A DNA stretch of 64,000 bases from Actinacidiphila yeochonensis CN732. Lineage in GTDB: Bacteria; Actinomycetota; Actinomycetes; Streptomycetales; Streptomycetaceae. A program made the position numbers and the translations under genes. The notes beneath the pieces were generated by a model. The model did no database searches and was not told where the DNA came from. It saw nothing but the letters and a program-made list of their open reading frames with translations. Position 1 is the first letter of the stretch, and every line of letters begins with the position of its first letter. Positions 40,495 through 51,805 of this stretch are shown piece after piece. The DNA is taken from the NCBI RefSeq assembly GCF_000745345.1, contig NZ_JQNR01000003.1:248001-312000 (forward strand). The letters are read 5' to 3'.

Positions 40495-40858
40495 CTCGGG
40501 CCTCCCGCTTCGGTTCTGTGACGGCGGGGTCCATCCTGCCCTGCGGACGCGCCTGCCGCGCGGCACCCCGCCGTTGGACCCGCCCGATGATGTCTCCGGC
40601 GCCCCCTGGGGGCCGCGGACCGGCACCCCTCCCCCGACACCCCGGCTCCCCGGCGGCCGGTCCGCCGGGCCGCCGGAGGGGAGCCGCGACGGAGCCGGCC
40701 GGAGGGTAGGACGGCCGCCGGGCCGGACCGGGCCCGCCCCGGCGGATGCAGCGGAGCGGGCCCGGTCCGGGCGGACTTCACGGGTCGCCCTCCGGCGTCG
40801 GGCCAGGGGCCCGCTCAGGCTCGTGCCCCTCCCGGCAGGGTGAGCCCCGGTCGCGGCC
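40495..40858. other. Gap between murG and ftsQ; the slot of murC in other actinobacteria
   Basis: The 364-bp gap has no gene. In mycobacteria and corynebacteria murC lies between murG and ftsQ; here it is absent, as is normal for Streptomyces. The gap carries the strong hairpin at 40723-40770. Confidence 0.6.
40723..40770 (-). terminator. Hairpin downstream of murG
   Basis: A perfect 15-bp inverted repeat (40723-40737 with 40756-40770) closes an 18-base loop, 89 bp after the murG stop. It may end or attenuate the upstream operon, implying that ftsQ has its own promoter. Confidence 0.6.
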
Positions 40859-41947
40859 CTAGCGCCGGGAGGCCACCGCGTCGTAGACCATGCGCATCAG
40901 CAGCTCGTCGGCGTCCCGGCGGCCGAACTCCGCGGCGGAGCGGGCCATGTCGTACAGCCGGTGCGGGTCGGTGAGCACCGGCAGCACGTTGGACAGCACC
41001 CAGTCCGTCGTCAGCTCCGCGTCGTCGACGAGGAGTCCGCCGCCCGCCTTGACCACCGGCTGCGCGTTGAGGCGCTGTTCGCCGTTGCCGATGGGCAGCG
41101 GCACGTACGCGGCCGGCAGCCCGACGGCGGTGAGCTCGGCGACGGTCATCGCGCCGGCCCGGCACAGCATCATGTCGGCGGCGGCGTAGGCGAGGTCCAT
41201 CCGGTCCAGGTAGGGCACCGGCCGGTAGGGCGGCATCCCGGGCATGTTGTCGGACCGGGGCAGTTCGTTCTTCGGGCCGACCGCGTGCAGGATCTGCACG
41301 CCGGACTGCTGGAGCCGCGGGGCGACCGCGGTGACGACCTCGTTGAGCCGCCGCGCGCCCTGGGAGCCGCCGGAGACCAGCAGCGTGGGCAGGTTCTGGT
41401 CCAGGCCGAAGGCGTGCCGGGCCTCGGGCCGGGCGGCGGCCCGGTCCAGCGTGGCGATGGTGCGGCGCAGCGGGATGCCGATGTACCGCGCGTCGCGCAG
41501 CTTGCTGTCGGGCGTGGAGACGGCCACGGTGTGCGCGTAGCGGGAGCCGATCTTGTTGGCCAGCCCGGGGCGGGCGTTGGCCTCGTGGACGACGATCGGC
41601 ACGCCCAGCCGCTTGGCGGCCAGGTAGCCGGGCAGCGCCACGTAGCCGCCGAAGCCGATCAGGCAGTCCGCCTTGGTGCGCTCCAGCACCTGCTCGGCGG
41701 CCTTGATGGTGCCGCGCAGCCGCCCCGGGACGGTGATGAGTTCGGGGGTGGGCCGCCGGGGCAGCGGGACGGCCGGGATCAGGGCCAGCTCGTAGCCCCG
41801 CTCCGGCACCAGCCGGGTCTCCAGCCCCCGCTCGGTGCCGAGTGCGGTGACCCCCACGGTCGGGTCCTGCCTGCGCAGGGCATCGGCGAGCGCGAGCGCC
41901 GGCTCGATGTGGCCGGCGGTCCCTCCACCGGCGAGTACGACATGCAC
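40859..41947 (-). CDS. murG: MurG, lipid II synthase
   Basis: This 362-aa GT-B glycosyltransferase adds GlcNAc from UDP-GlcNAc to lipid I at the inner membrane face. The N-terminal Gly loop [23 protein letters not shown]-type loop ([15 protein letters not shown]), [13 protein letters not shown], and the third Gly-rich motif [13 protein letters not shown] are all present. UDP-binding [11 protein letters not shown] is intact. GTG 41947 starts 6 bp after the ftsW stop. Full length. Confidence 0.98.
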   Translation of the reverse strand: MHVVLAGGGTAGHIEPALALADALRRQDPTVGVTALGTERGLETRLVPERGYELALIPAVPLPRRPTPELITVPGRLRGTIKAAEQVLERTKADCLIGFGGYVALPGYLAAKRLGVPIVVHEANARPGLANKIGSRYAHTVAVSTPDSKLRDARYIGIPLRRTIATLDRAAARPEARHAFGLDQNLPTLLVSGGSQGARRLNEVVTAVAPRLQQSGVQILHAVGPKNELPRSDNMPGMPPYRPVPYLDRMDLAYAAADMMLCRAGAMTVAELTAVGLPAAYVPLPIGNGEQRLNAQPVVKAGGGLLVDDAELTTDWVLSNVLPVLTDPHRLYDMARSAAEFGRRDADELLMRMVYDAVASRR

Positions 41948-41953
41948 CGAAAT

Positions 41954-43451
41954 TCACCGCTCTCCGGACGGCCGCCGCCTGGCGTACCGTCGCATCGTCC
42001 TTCTCACTGCCCCGGTCAGGGGGGTGTGCCCGCGGGCGGCCAACGCGGCCCGGGCGGCCGGCTCGCTCCTGGCGAAGCAGATCAGCAGCCCGATCGCGTA
42101 CATGGTCGGCAGGAGGGCCGAACCCCCGTAGGAGAACAGCGGGAGCGGGACTCCGGCGATCGGCAGCAGGCCGAGCACCGCACCGATGTTGATCACGGCC
42201 TGGACCGTGACCCAGGTGGTCACACCTCCCGCTGCGAACCTGACGAAGGGGTCCTCCGTGCGTCCGGCAACGCGGATACCCGCGTAGCCTAGTGCCGCGA
42301 AGAGGGCCAGGACGGACAGCGTGCCCGCGAGGCCCAGTTCCTCCCCGGTCACGGCGAAGATGAAGTCGGTGTGCGGTTCGGGCAGTTCGCCCCATTTCTC
42401 CACACTCGCCCCGAGGCCGGTGCCGAACCAGCCGCCGGAGGCCAGCGCGTAGATGCCGTGCACCGCCTGCCAGCACTGGTCGTGCGCGCCGGGCGAGGTC
42501 GCCGCGATGCAGTGCAGCCGGCCCATCCGGTTGGGGCTGGTGGCGACGAAGAGCGCGGCCAGTACCCCGGCCGCGCCCAGCACCGCGGCGAACAGCCGGG
42601 TCGGGGCGCCGGCCAGCCACAGCATGCCGAAGAGCACCGCGGTGAGCACCATGCTCGTGCCCATGTCGCCGCCGAGCATGATCAGGCCGAGCAGCAGCAC
42701 CGCGACCGGCACCAGCGGCACCAGCAGGTGCTTCCACTGGGTGAGCAGCTTCCTGGCGTTCTTGCGGGCCAGCAGGTCGGCACCCCACAGCGCCAGGGCG
42801 AGCTTGCCGAACTCGCTGGGCTGGAGCTGGAAGGGCCCCCCGACGGAGATCCAGTTGGTGTTGCCGTTGACCGTCTGCCCTATCCCCGGCACCTGCACCA
42901 GGACCATCAGGAACACCGCGCCGAGCAGCAGCGGGTAGGCCAGCGCCCGGTGCAGCCGCACCGGCATCCGGGCCGCCGCGAGGAGCAGCACCCCGCCGAT
43001 CGCCACGGCCAGCAGCTGCTTGCGGAAGTAGAACGTGGACGGCAGCCCGTAGCGCAGCGCCTGGATCATCGAGGCGGAGTAGACCATCACCAGGCCGAGC
43101 ACGGTGATGAGCAGGCTGGCGCCGAGGATGACGTAGTAGGCGGTCAGCGGGCGGTCCCAGGCGTCGCGCAGCTGCCACGGCAGCCGGGCCGCGGCGCGCC
43201 GGGCGCTGCCGCGGCCGGCCGGCGCGGCGGGCCGGGTGCCCGGCGCCCGCGCCCCGGCCGGCGCCGGGGGCGCGGCCGGGGGCCGGCGTCGGCGACGGGC
43301 TGGCGGCGGCCGGCCGCGGCGGCGCCCGCCGGGCGGGCGCGGTGCGCGGGGTCGGGCCGCGGCCGGCGCCGGCCGCGGGGGCGCGGCGCCGCGGCGGGCG
43401 GTCGCCGGCGCGGTCCTCACCGCCGGGGGCGGTGGAGCGGTCTGGCGGCAT
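41954..43451 (-). CDS. ftsW: FtsW lipid II polymerase (SEDS), with an apparent indel in its N-terminal tail
   Basis: This 10-TM SEDS protein polymerises septal glycan together with FtsI. The core from about 43190 down is intact: DRPLTAYYVILGASLLITVLG, PGIGQTVNGNTNWISVG, FQLQPSEFGKLAL, and the catalytic loop region GLGASVEKWGELPEPHTDFIFAV. The core frame can only start at GTG 43420, which has no ribosome binding site. ATG 43451 has GGAGGGG at ideal spacing but lies in another frame. One extra base in the Pro/Arg/Ala-rich segment (about 43200-43400) would explain this. Corrected length is about 498 aa. Confidence 0.88.
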
Positions 43452-43508
43452 GCGTCCCCTCCTCGGTGCGCGGGCGCGGGCGCCGCCGCCCGGGGCGGGG
43501 CCGCCGGG

Positions 43509-44999
43509 TCAGCGGTCGCCGCCGGCCGGGCCGGCCGCCTCGCGCCCCCCGCCTGCCGGGGCGGTGCGGGCCAGGACGGCCTCGGCGAACCGGTCGCCGC
43601 GCTCGTTGTAGTTGCTGAACATGTCCATCGACGCGCAGGCCGGGGCGAGGAGCACCGTGTCTCCCGGGCGGGCCAGGTCGCCGGCCGCGGCGACGGCGGC
43701 GGACATCGCCCCAGTGTCGGTCCGGTCGAGCTCCACCACCGGGACCTGCGGGGCGTGTCGCGCCAGCGCTTCGCGGATCAGCGCCCGGTCGGCGCCGAAG
43801 AGTACGGCGGCGCGCAGCCGGGGCGCCGCCCTGGCGGCCAGCTCGTCGAACTCGGCGCCCTTGGCGAGACCGCCGGCCAGCCACACCACGGACTCGTAGG
43901 CGAGCAGCGACGCCTCGGCGGCGTGGGTGTTGGTGGCCTTGGAGTCGTCGATCCAGGTGACGCCGTCCGCGGTGGCCACCTCGGCGATGCGGTGGGCGTC
44001 CGGGCGGAAGGCGCGCAGGCCCTCGCGGACCGCCTCGGGCGGCACCCCGTAGGCGCGGGCGAGCGCGGCGGCGGCCAGCGCGTTGGCGATGTTGTGCGGG
44101 GCCGCCGGGCGCACGTCGGATGCCTCGGCCAGCTCCTGGGCCGTGCCGTAGCGGTCCTCGACGAAGGCGCGGTCGACGAGGATGCCGTCCACGACGCCGA
44201 GTTGGGAGGGCGCGGGGGCGCCGAGGGTGAAGCCGACGGCGCGGCAGCCCTCCTCGACGTCGGCCTCGCGGACCAGCCGCTCCGTCCACGGGTCGGCGGT
44301 GTTGTAGACGCAGGCGACGGTGTTGCCGTTGTAGGCGCGGCCCTTGTCCGCCGCGTACGCCTCCATCGAGCCGTGCCAGTCGAGGTGGTCGGGCGCGAGG
44401 TTCAGGACGGCCGCGGAGTGCGGGCGCAGGGACGGCGCCCAGTGCAGCTGGTAGCTGGAGAGTTCGACGGCGAGGACGTCGTACTCCTGCTCGCCGAGGA
44501 CGACGTCCAGCAGCGAGACGCCGATGTTGCCGACGGCGGCGGTGCGCAGGCCGGCCGCGGTGAGGATGGCGGCGAGCATGCGGGTGGTGGTGGTCTTGCC
44601 GTTGGTGCCGGTGACCGCGAGCCAGGGCGCGGCGCCGGGGCCGCGCAGCCGCCAGGCGAGTTCGACGTCGCCCCACACCTCGGCGCCGGCCGCGGCCGCG
44701 GCCTGGAAGAGGGGGGCGGTCGGCTTCCAGCCGGGGGTGGTGACGACCAGCGTGGTGCCCTCGGGGAGGGTGTCGGCGTCGCCGAGCCGGACGGTGGCGC
44801 CGAGCGCCTCCAGTTCGGCCGCTTCGGTCTGCTGGCGCTCGCCGGCCGGGCCGTTGACGACGGTGACGACGGCGCCGAGGTCCAGCAGGGCCTTGGCTGC
44901 GGGGACCCCGGAGACGCCCAGGCCGGCGACGGTGACGACGGCGCCCTTGAGGTCCGGGAGGCCGGGAGGTACGGAGGGCCCGGTTGCGGGATCGGTCAT
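43509..44999 (-). CDS. murD: UDP-MurNAc-L-Ala:D-Glu ligase MurD
   Basis: This 496-aa ATP-dependent ligase adds D-glutamate to UDP-MurNAc-L-Ala. Domains: Rossmann-like UDP domain ([17 protein letters not shown]), central ATPase with P-loop GTNGKTTTT and [11 protein letters not shown], and the C-terminal ligase domain ([26 protein letters not shown]). ATG 44999 overlaps the mraY stop (ATGA, 44996-44999). Full length. Confidence 0.98.
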   Translation of the reverse strand: MTDPATGPSVPPGLPDLKGAVVTVAGLGVSGVPAAKALLDLGAVVTVVNGPAGERQQTEAAELEALGATVRLGDADTLPEGTTLVVTTPGWKPTAPLFQAAAAAGAEVWGDVELAWRLRGPGAAPWLAVTGTNGKTTTTRMLAAILTAAGLRTAAVGNIGVSLLDVVLGEQEYDVLAVELSSYQLHWAPSLRPHSAAVLNLAPDHLDWHGSMEAYAADKGRAYNGNTVACVYNTADPWTERLVREADVEEGCRAVGFTLGAPAPSQLGVVDGILVDRAFVEDRYGTAQELAEASDVRPAAPHNIANALAAAALARAYGVPPEAVREGLRAFRPDAHRIAEVATADGVTWIDDSKATNTHAAEASLLAYESVVWLAGGLAKGAEFDELAARAAPRLRAAVLFGADRALIREALARHAPQVPVVELDRTDTGAMSAAVAAAGDLARPGDTVLLAPACASMDMFSNYNERGDRFAEAVLARTAPAGGGREAAGPAGGDR

Positions 45000-46060
45000 G
45001 AGGCGGCCACCCACGCGGCGTAGAAGATGCCCAGGCCCACGGCCATGCACATGCCCTGGATGATCCAGAACCGGACCACGATCAGGACCTCGCTCCACCC
45101 CTTGAGTTCGAAGTGGTGCTGGAGCGGTGCCATCCGGAAGACGCGTTTGCCGGTGAGCCGGAAGGAGCCGACCTGGATGATCACCGAGAGGGTGATGAGG
45201 ACGAACAGGCCGCCGAGGACGGCCATCAGCAGCTCGGTGCGGGAGCAGATCGCCAGACCCGCCAGGGCGCCGCCGAGGGCGAGGGAGCCGGTGTCGCCCA
45301 TGAAGATCTTCGCCGGCGAGGTGTTCCACCACAGGAAGCCGAAACAGGCTCCCATGAGGGCCGCGGCCACCACGGCCAGGTCGAGTGGGTCGCGTACCTC
45401 GTAACAGGCGCCGTTGGCGCTGACCGGGGCCCCGCACCACTGGCCGTACTGCCACACGCCGATGACGGTGTAGGCGGCGAAGACCATGACGGAGGCGCCG
45501 GTGGCCAGGCCGTCGAGGCCGTCGGTGAGGTTCACGCCGTTGGACATGGCCAGGATCATGAACAGCGCCCACACCACGAAGATCACCGGGCCGATGGACC
45601 AGCCGAAGTCGGAGGTGAAGGAGAGCTTGGTGGAGGCGGGGGTCTGGTTGCGCGAGTCGTGGAAGTTCAGCGCCAGCACCGCGAAGGCGATGCCGACGAT
45701 GAGCTGCCCGGCCATCTTGGCCTTGGCCCGCAGGCCCAGGCTGCGCTGCTTGACGATCTTGATGTAGTCGTCGAGGAACCCCACCAGGCCCATGCCCACG
45801 GTGAGGAAGAGCACCAACACCCCGGACATGGTGGGCTTCTGGCCGGTGATCAGCTTGGTGGCCGCGTAGGCGATCACGGTGGCGAGGATGAAGGCGATAC
45901 CGCCCATCGTCGGCGTGCCGCGCTTGCTGTGGTGGGCCTTCGGGCCGTCGTCCCGGATCATCTGCCCGTACCCGCGGGCGGCCAGCAGCCGGATCAGCAG
46001 CGGCGTGCCGAGCAGCGAGAGGAACAGGCCGATGACGCCGGAGATGAGGATCTGCTTCAT
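44996..46060 (-). CDS. mraY: MraY, phospho-MurNAc-pentapeptide transferase
   Basis: The 354-aa protein has about ten membrane helices and transfers phospho-MurNAc-pentapeptide to undecaprenyl phosphate, forming lipid I. Active-site loops: [39 protein letters not shown], and the UDP-binding [16 protein letters not shown] 46060 overlaps the murF stop (ATGA, 46057-46060). Confidence 0.98.
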   Translation of the reverse strand: MKQILISGVIGLFLSLLGTPLLIRLLAARGYGQMIRDDGPKAHHSKRGTPTMGGIAFILATVIAYAATKLITGQKPTMSGVLVLFLTVGMGLVGFLDDYIKIVKQRSLGLRAKAKMAGQLIVGIAFAVLALNFHDSRNQTPASTKLSFTSDFGWSIGPVIFVVWALFMILAMSNGVNLTDGLDGLATGASVMVFAAYTVIGVWQYGQWCGAPVSANGACYEVRDPLDLAVVAAALMGACFGFLWWNTSPAKIFMGDTGSLALGGALAGLAICSRTELLMAVLGGLFVLITLSVIIQVGSFRLTGKRVFRMAPLQHHFELKGWSEVLIVVRFWIIQGMCMAVGLGIFYAAWVAAS

Positions 46061-47469
46061 CGAGCGGCACCCTCGATCAGCGCCTGCGCCACGGCCTCCA
46101 GGCCCACCGACCTCGATGCCTTCACCAGCACGATGTCTCCCGGCCGCACCTGTGTGCGCAGCAGGTCGACCGCCGCATCCGCGTCGGACACGTGCACCGA
46201 CTCCTCACCCCACGAACCCTCGTTATAGGCGCCCATTTGCAGCCAGGCGGCTTCGGTGCCGCCCACGGCCACGAGCTTGCTGACGTTGAGCCGGACGGCA
46301 AGCCGCCCCACCGCGTCGTGCTCGGCCAGCGACCGCTCGCCGAGTTCGGCCATCGCGCCCAGCACCGCCCACGTACGGCCCCCCCGAGCCTGGACGGAGC
46401 GGCCCATGGCTGCGAGTGTGCGCAGGGCTGCCCTCATGGATTCGGGGTTCGCGTTGTAGGCGTCGTTGACGACCGTCACGCCGTCGGGCCGCTCGGTGAC
46501 CTCCATCCGCCAGTGCGACAGGACGTCCGCTTCGGAGAGCCCGATGGCGATCTCCGAGGTGGACATGCCTAGTTCGCACGCGACAGCGGCCGCGGCGAGC
46601 GCGTTCGACACGTGGTGCTCACCGTACAGGCGCAGGGCCACGTCGGCGCACCCGGAGGGTGTGCGCAGGGTGAAGACCGGCTGTCCGCGGTCGTTCAGCG
46701 TCACGTTCTGCGCGGAGACGTCCGCTTCGGGCGTCTCGCCGAAGGTCACCACCTTTGCCTTGGTGCGGGTGCTCATGGCCCGCACCAGCGGGTCGTCGGC
46801 GTTGAGCACGGCGACGCCGCCCTCCGCCTCGGACGGCAGCGCCTCGACCAGCTCGCCCTTGGCCTGGGCGATCTGCTCCCGGCCGCCGAACTCGCCGATG
46901 TGGGCGCTGCCGACGTTGAGCACCAGGCCGATCCGGGGCGGGGTCAGCCCGGTCAGGTAGCGGATGTGGCCGATGCCGCGGGCGCCCATCTCCAGCACCA
47001 GGTGCCGGGTGTCGGCGTCGGCGCTCAGCGCGGTCAGCGGGAGCCCGATCTCGTTGTTGAGCGAGCCGGGCGTCCACACGGTCGGGCCGGTGCGCCGCAG
47101 CAGCTGGGCGAGCAGGTCCTTGGTGCTGGTCTTGCCCGCGGAGCCGGTGAGGGCCACCACGGTGGCGTCCAGCCGCTCGATGACGTGGGAGGCGAGCCGG
47201 CCCAGGGCGGCCTGGACGTCGTCGACGACGATCGCGGGCACGCCGACGGGCCGGGTGGCGAGGACCGCGACGGCACCGTCGGCGACGGCGCCGGCGGCGA
47301 AGTCGTGCCCGTCCACCCGGGCCCCGGCGATGCAGACGAAGAGCGTGCCGGGCCGCACCTCGCGGGAGTCCCTGACCACCGGCCCGGTCACCTGTACCGC
47401 GCTGTCCGGTATGTCGTGCGTACTCCCGCCGACCGCTGCGGCGACCTCGGCGAGGGTGAGGGGGATCAC
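46057..47469 (-). CDS. murF: MurF, UDP-MurNAc-pentapeptide synthetase
   Basis: This 470-aa ligase adds D-Ala-D-Ala to the tripeptide nucleotide. P-loop [29 protein letters not shown], and the ligase-domain [13 protein letters not shown] are typical. GTG 47469 overlaps the murE stop (GTGA, 47466-47469). Full length. Confidence 0.98.
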   Translation of the reverse strand: MIPLTLAEVAAAVGGSTHDIPDSAVQVTGPVVRDSREVRPGTLFVCIAGARVDGHDFAAGAVADGAVAVLATRPVGVPAIVVDDVQAALGRLASHVIERLDATVVALTGSAGKTSTKDLLAQLLRRTGPTVWTPGSLNNEIGLPLTALSADADTRHLVLEMGARGIGHIRYLTGLTPPRIGLVLNVGSAHIGEFGGREQIAQAKGELVEALPSEAEGGVAVLNADDPLVRAMSTRTKAKVVTFGETPEADVSAQNVTLNDRGQPVFTLRTPSGCADVALRLYGEHHVSNALAAAAVACELGMSTSEIAIGLSEADVLSHWRMEVTERPDGVTVVNDAYNANPESMRAALRTLAAMGRSVQARGGRTWAVLGAMAELGERSLAEHDAVGRLAVRLNVSKLVAVGGTEAAWLQMGAYNEGSWGEESVHVSDADAAVDLLRTQVRPGDIVLVKASRSVGLEAVAQALIEGAAR

Positions 47470-49118
47470 GGTTGCTTCTGGTCCTTCTCGATAGCGGCGC
47501 GCAGCACCTCGCGGTCGTCGAAGGGGCGTACCTCTCCGGCGATGTCCTGGCCCTGCTCGTGGCCCTTGCCGGCCACCAGGACGATGTCCCCGGGCCCGGC
47601 CAGGGCGACCGCCGCGGCCACCGCCGCGGCCCGGTCCGGTTCGACGATGACCCGGCCGCGCTGCTCCGCGGGCACCGACGCGGCGCCCGCCAGCATGGCG
47701 GTGAGGATCGCCAGCGGGTCCTCGGAGCGCGGGTTGTCGGAGGTGAGGACGGCGGTGTCGGCGAGCCGGGCCAGGGCGGCGCCCATGGGGCCGCGCTTGG
47801 TGGCGTCCCGGTCGCCGCCGCAGCCCAGCACGGCGTGCACCCGGCCGCGGGTGGTGGAGCGCAGGGCGCGCAGCACCGACTCGACGGCGTCCGTCTTGTG
47901 GGCGTAGTCGACCACCGCCAGGTAGGGCTGGCCGGCGTCGACCCGCTCCAGCCGCCCGGGGACGCCGGGGACCGCGGCGACGCCGTCGGCGGCGGCCTGC
48001 GGGTCGATCCCGGCGGTGGCCAGGGCGGCGACGGCGGCCAGCGTGTTGGCCACGTTGAACGGGCCGGGCAGCGGCGCGGTGGCCCGCACCCGCTCGCCCT
48101 TGGGGCCGGCGGCGGTGAAGCGGCTGTCCATCAGCCCGGCCTGGACGTCCTCGGCCCGCCAGTCGGCCTCGGCGCGGCCCTCGGCGGAGTAGGTGACGAT
48201 CGGCACGGTGGCCTCGGCGGCGAGCCGGCGGCCGTAGGCGTCGTCGATGTTGACCACGCCGAGCCGGCTGCGGCGCGGGGTGAACAGCTGCGCCTTGGCC
48301 TGGAAGTAGTCCTCCATGCCGGCGTGGAACTCCATGTGCTCCGGGCTGAGGTTGGTGAAGACGGCGACGTCGAAGACGGTTCCGTCGACCCGGCCGAGCA
48401 CCAGGGCGTGGCTGGAGACCTCCATGACGGCCGCCTCGACGCCGCGCTCGGCCATCACCGCGAAGAGCGCCTGGAGGTCGGTGGCCTCGGGGGTGGTGCG
48501 CTCGCTCTTGGCCCGCTCCAGGCCGACGCGGGTCTCCACGGTGCCGATCAGGCCGGTGTGCCCGGCGCCGCGGTCGGCCCGCAGCCCGCCCTCCACGAGG
48601 TAGGAGGTGGTGGTCTTGCCGGAGGTCCCGGTGACGCCGACCCGCAGCAGTCCGTCGCCGGGCCGGTCGTACACGGCGGCCGCCAGTTCGCCCAGCACCG
48701 CCCGCGGGTCGGCGGCGGTCAGGACGGGCAGCCCGGTGGCCGCGGCCCGGTCGGTGCCGGCCGGGTCGGTGAGGACCGCGACGGCGCCTGCCCGCGCCGC
48801 CTGCGCGGCGAAGTCCGCGCCGTGCACCCGGGCGCCGGGCAGCGCCGCGTACAGGTCGCCGGGCCGCACTGCCCGGGAGTCGTGGGTGATGCCGGTTACC
48901 GCCGGTGCGCCGGGTGGCGGCGCGGCCGCCCCCAGCCGCTCCGCCAGTTCGGCGAGGGGTTTGGGGGTGACATGCGCCGGCCGGGGGGCGCCCGAGGGCT
49001 TGAGGGTGGGGTGATCAGCGTTGAGCACGGCCGTGAGGTTACCGGGCGGGCCCGGGTCCGGGCCAAAACGGGCCGGGCCGGGTCGGCGGGGGTCGGAGGC
49101 TGCCATCGGGGCGCTCAC
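47466..49118 (-). CDS. murE: MurE, diaminopimelate-adding ligase
   Basis: This ligase of about 550 aa adds diaminopimelate (the LL form in Streptomyces walls) to UDP-MurNAc-L-Ala-D-Glu. It has P-loop GTSGKTTTSYL, MEVSSHALVLGRVDG, and DNPRSEDP, the Dap-recognition motif, with VAGKGHEQGQ near the C-terminus. GTG 49118 overlaps the ftsI stop (GTGA, 49115-49118). ATG 49106 is an alternative, and the first 50 residues are poorly conserved in appearance. Confidence 0.97.
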   Translation of the reverse strand: MSAPMAASDPRRPGPARFGPDPGPPGNLTAVLNADHPTLKPSGAPRPAHVTPKPLAELAERLGAAAPPPGAPAVTGITHDSRAVRPGDLYAALPGARVHGADFAAQAARAGAVAVLTDPAGTDRAAATGLPVLTAADPRAVLGELAAAVYDRPGDGLLRVGVTGTSGKTTTSYLVEGGLRADRGAGHTGLIGTVETRVGLERAKSERTTPEATDLQALFAVMAERGVEAAVMEVSSHALVLGRVDGTVFDVAVFTNLSPEHMEFHAGMEDYFQAKAQLFTPRRSRLGVVNIDDAYGRRLAAEATVPIVTYSAEGRAEADWRAEDVQAGLMDSRFTAAGPKGERVRATAPLPGPFNVANTLAAVAALATAGIDPQAAADGVAAVPGVPGRLERVDAGQPYLAVVDYAHKTDAVESVLRALRSTTRGRVHAVLGCGGDRDATKRGPMGAALARLADTAVLTSDNPRSEDPLAILTAMLAGAASVPAEQRGRVIVEPDRAAAVAAAVALAGPGDIVLVAGKGHEQGQDIAGEVRPFDDREVLRAAIEKDQKQP

Positions 49119-51150
49119 CCGTTCTTCCGGCCGCTGGCGGGGGCCGGCGGACCGGCGTCGAAGGTGACCGGCAGGTTGGCCGCGGGCTTGCCGGTGGGGG
49201 GCACGCCGAGCGCCTTGAGGCCGAACTCCATGACCTGTTTGAAGACCGGCCCGCAGATGTCGCCGCCGAAGTAGCTGCCGCGGGTCGGGTTCTGGATGAC
49301 GCAGGAGACGGTCAGCCGCGGCTTGTCGGCGGGCGCGAAGCCGAAGAAGGACGAGGTGTAGCCCTTGTACCGGCCGGTGTCCGGGTCCACCCGGTTGGCC
49401 GTACCGGTCTTGCCGGCCACCTGGTAGCCGGGGATGCGGGCGTTGAGGCCGGTGCCCTGCTCGTCGCCGACGACGGACTCCAGCATGTCCGCCAGGGTGG
49501 TGGCGGTCTTCGTGCTGACCACCCGGGTGCGCTTGGGCGGGTCGGCGGGCACGTACCGCCCGTCGGGGCCGGTGGTGCCGCGCACGATGCTGGGCTCCAC
49601 CCGCACCCCGCCGTTGGCGATGGTGGAGTACACCGACGTGGCCTGGAGGGCGTTGACGGACAGGCCCTGGCCGAAAGGGATGGTGTACTGCTGGGAGGCG
49701 TTCCAGTCCTGCGGCTTGGCGAGGATGCCGGGGGTCTCGCCGGGGAAGCCCACGCCGGTGGGCTGGCCGATGCCGAACTTGCGCAGGTAGCTGTAGAGCA
49801 CCTGGTTGGCCTGCGGCTGGGTGCGGCCGAGCTGGCCGCTGGCCTCGATGGTGCCGATGTTGCTGGACTTGGCGAGCACCCCGTTGAGGGTGAGGTCCCA
49901 GGTGCCGTGGTCGACGTCGTCGTGGAAGATCCGGTCGGCCCGGGGCAGGGTGCCGGGCACGACGACGCGGGTGGTGGGGGTGGCCGTGCCGGTGTCGATG
50001 ATGGCGGCCATGGACATCAGCTTGCTGACGCTGCCGGGCTCGTACGCGTCCTGGACGGCGGCGTTGCCGAGGTCGGCGGCCTCGGCGTGGCTGAGGTCGT
50101 TGGGGTCGTAGCCGGGCGCGTCGGCCATGGCCAGCACCTGGCCGGTCTGCGGGTCCTGGACGATGACGTACCCGCGGTCGGCCTCCGACTTCCGCACCTG
50201 CTGGGTGATGGCGTTCTGGGCGGCCCACTGGATGTCGCGGTCCAGGGTGAGCCGCACGTCGGTGCCGGGGACGGCGGGCTGCTCCTCGGAGCCGGCGGTG
50301 GGCACCTGCCAGCCGTTGGACTGGGCGTAGCGGATCTTGCCGTTCCTGCCGGTCAGCTCCTTGTCGAGCATGGACTCCACGCCGCCGGCGCCCTGGCCCT
50401 GGCTGTTGACGAAGCCGATCACCCCGGCGGCCAGGTCGCCGTCGGGGTAGACCCGCTTGGAGTGCGGGACGCTGTAGACGCCGGCCAGCACGTCGGCGCC
50501 CTGGCCGGCCGCGGCCTTGGCGGCGAAGGAGGACTTCAGGTCCTGGATCTGCTTCCAGGCCTGCGGGGACTGCTGGTGGGCGATGAGCTGGTAGCGGGAG
50601 CGGGGCGTGGCGAGCTGGCGGGCGATGGTGGCGGCGTCGCCGCCCACGATCGGCGCCAGGAGCTGCGCGGCCTGCTGGGGCGCGTCGCGGACCTTGGTCT
50701 GGGCGGCGGTGAACAGGTACGGGTCGGCCGTGATGTCGTAGGCGTCGACGGTGGTGGCCAGGTCGGCGCCGTCGCGGTCGGTGATGGTGCCGCGGTCGGC
50801 GGTGACCTCCTGGGTGACCCAGCGGTTGACGGCGGCCTTGGCCGCGTACGCGGAGGCGTCGACGGCCTGCACCTGGAGCAGCCGCACCACGAACACGGCG
50901 AACACCACGGTGAGGACCGCGCCGACCAGGCGCAGCCGGGGCCGGGGGCGCCGAGCCGCACGGTCCGGGTGCCGCGACCGGGGCGGCGCGGCCGGGGCCG
51001 CGGCGGGCGGCGGGCGGGCGCGCCTGCTGGGGGCGCGCGGGACACGGGGGACGCGGGGGACGCGGCCGGGTTCGGGCCGGCGGGGGCGGGCCGGCTGCCG
51101 TCGGGGGAGCCGGCCGGGGCGGGCCGGCCGCTGTCGTCACGGGGGGTCAC
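49115..51150 (-). CDS. ftsI: FtsI, septal penicillin-binding protein 3, with a one-base frame break near its 5' end
   Basis: This class B PBP is the septal transpeptidase, about 678 aa once corrected. The catalytic SxxK is in EPGSVSKLMS, SSN follows in AKSSNIGTI, and KTGTA near the C-terminus. The uninterrupted frame starts only at GTG 50908, in the middle of the membrane helix. A different frame from GTG 51150 encodes the expected Pro/Arg-rich cytoplasmic tail ending TVRLGAP. Adding one C to the five-base run at 50944-50948 joins them as LGAPRPRLRLVGAVLTVV, the normal sequence. GTG 51150 lies 4 bp after the ftsL stop and has AGGTGA upstream. Confidence 0.92.
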
Positions 51151-51154
51151 ACGC

Positions 51155-51805
51155 TCACCTGGCGGAGGTCGGGGCCGTGGCGGCCGGCGCGGACGGAGTC
51201 GGGGAGGCGGAGGGGAGGGCGGACGTGCCGGACGTGCCGGACATCTCGGACGTGGCGGCGGTGGTGGGCGCGTTCCCGGAGGCCGTCCCGGAGGTCGTCC
51301 CGGAAACCGTCCCCGCCGGGGGCGCCAGGGCGCCGGACGGGGTCGTGGGGTCCGCGGCGGTCGGGGCCGGGCTCGGCGGCGGGGAGGGCGGGGCGGTGGC
51401 GGGCGTCGGGGAGCCGTGCACCGTGCCGTCCGGGCCGAGGAAGGCGGGCACGCCGCCGGGCACCATGCCGAGCTGCTGGGCGCGTTGGGAGAGCTGCCCG
51501 GGCGCCGAGTAGCCGTCGACCTCCTGCTGGAGCTGCTGCTGCTCGTCGGTGTAGCCGGTGGTCCGGTCCTTGAGCTTGTCCAGCTTGAAGGAGTCGCTGT
51601 TGACGGCCGAGTTCAGCAGCAGCAGCGTGATCAGCCCGCCGCCGAGCAGCGCCACCACGAGGACGACGAACGGGGTGCGGGCCGCCGTCGCCGACCGGTC
51701 CGCCGCCTGCCGCCCGCCGAGCAGGCCGAACCCCAGCCCGCCCAGCCCCGACCCGGCTCCGCGCCGGCCTCCCGCGGGCCGCCGAGGCCCTCCGCCCGAG
51801 CTCAC
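51155..51805 (-). CDS. ftsL: FtsL-like septum protein
   Basis: The 216-aa bitopic protein has a basic Gly-rich cytoplasmic tail, one membrane helix (about residues 44-64, [20 protein letters not shown]), and a short coiled coil ([23 protein letters not shown]). A Pro/Ser/Thr/Ala-rich tail of about 95 aa is longer than in most FtsL. GTG 51805 overlaps the rsmH stop (GTGA, 51802-51805). Identity rests mainly on topology and position between rsmH and ftsI. Confidence 0.88.
   Translation of the reverse strand: MSSGGGPRRPAGGRRGAGSGLGGLGFGLLGGRQAADRSATAARTPFVVLVVALLGGGLITLLLLNSAVNSDSFKLDKLKDRTTGYTDEQQQLQQEVDGYSAPGQLSQRAQQLGMVPGGVPAFLGPDGTVHGSPTPATAPPSPPPSPAPTAADPTTPSGALAPPAGTVSGTTSGTASGNAPTTAATSEMSGTSGTSALPSASPTPSAPAATAPTSAR

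Noticed and set aside
47466-51140. 1224-codon frame that would fuse murE to a long N-terminal extension
   Set aside because: The first two thirds are an out-of-frame reading of ftsI; murE starts at the GTGA overlap with ftsI.
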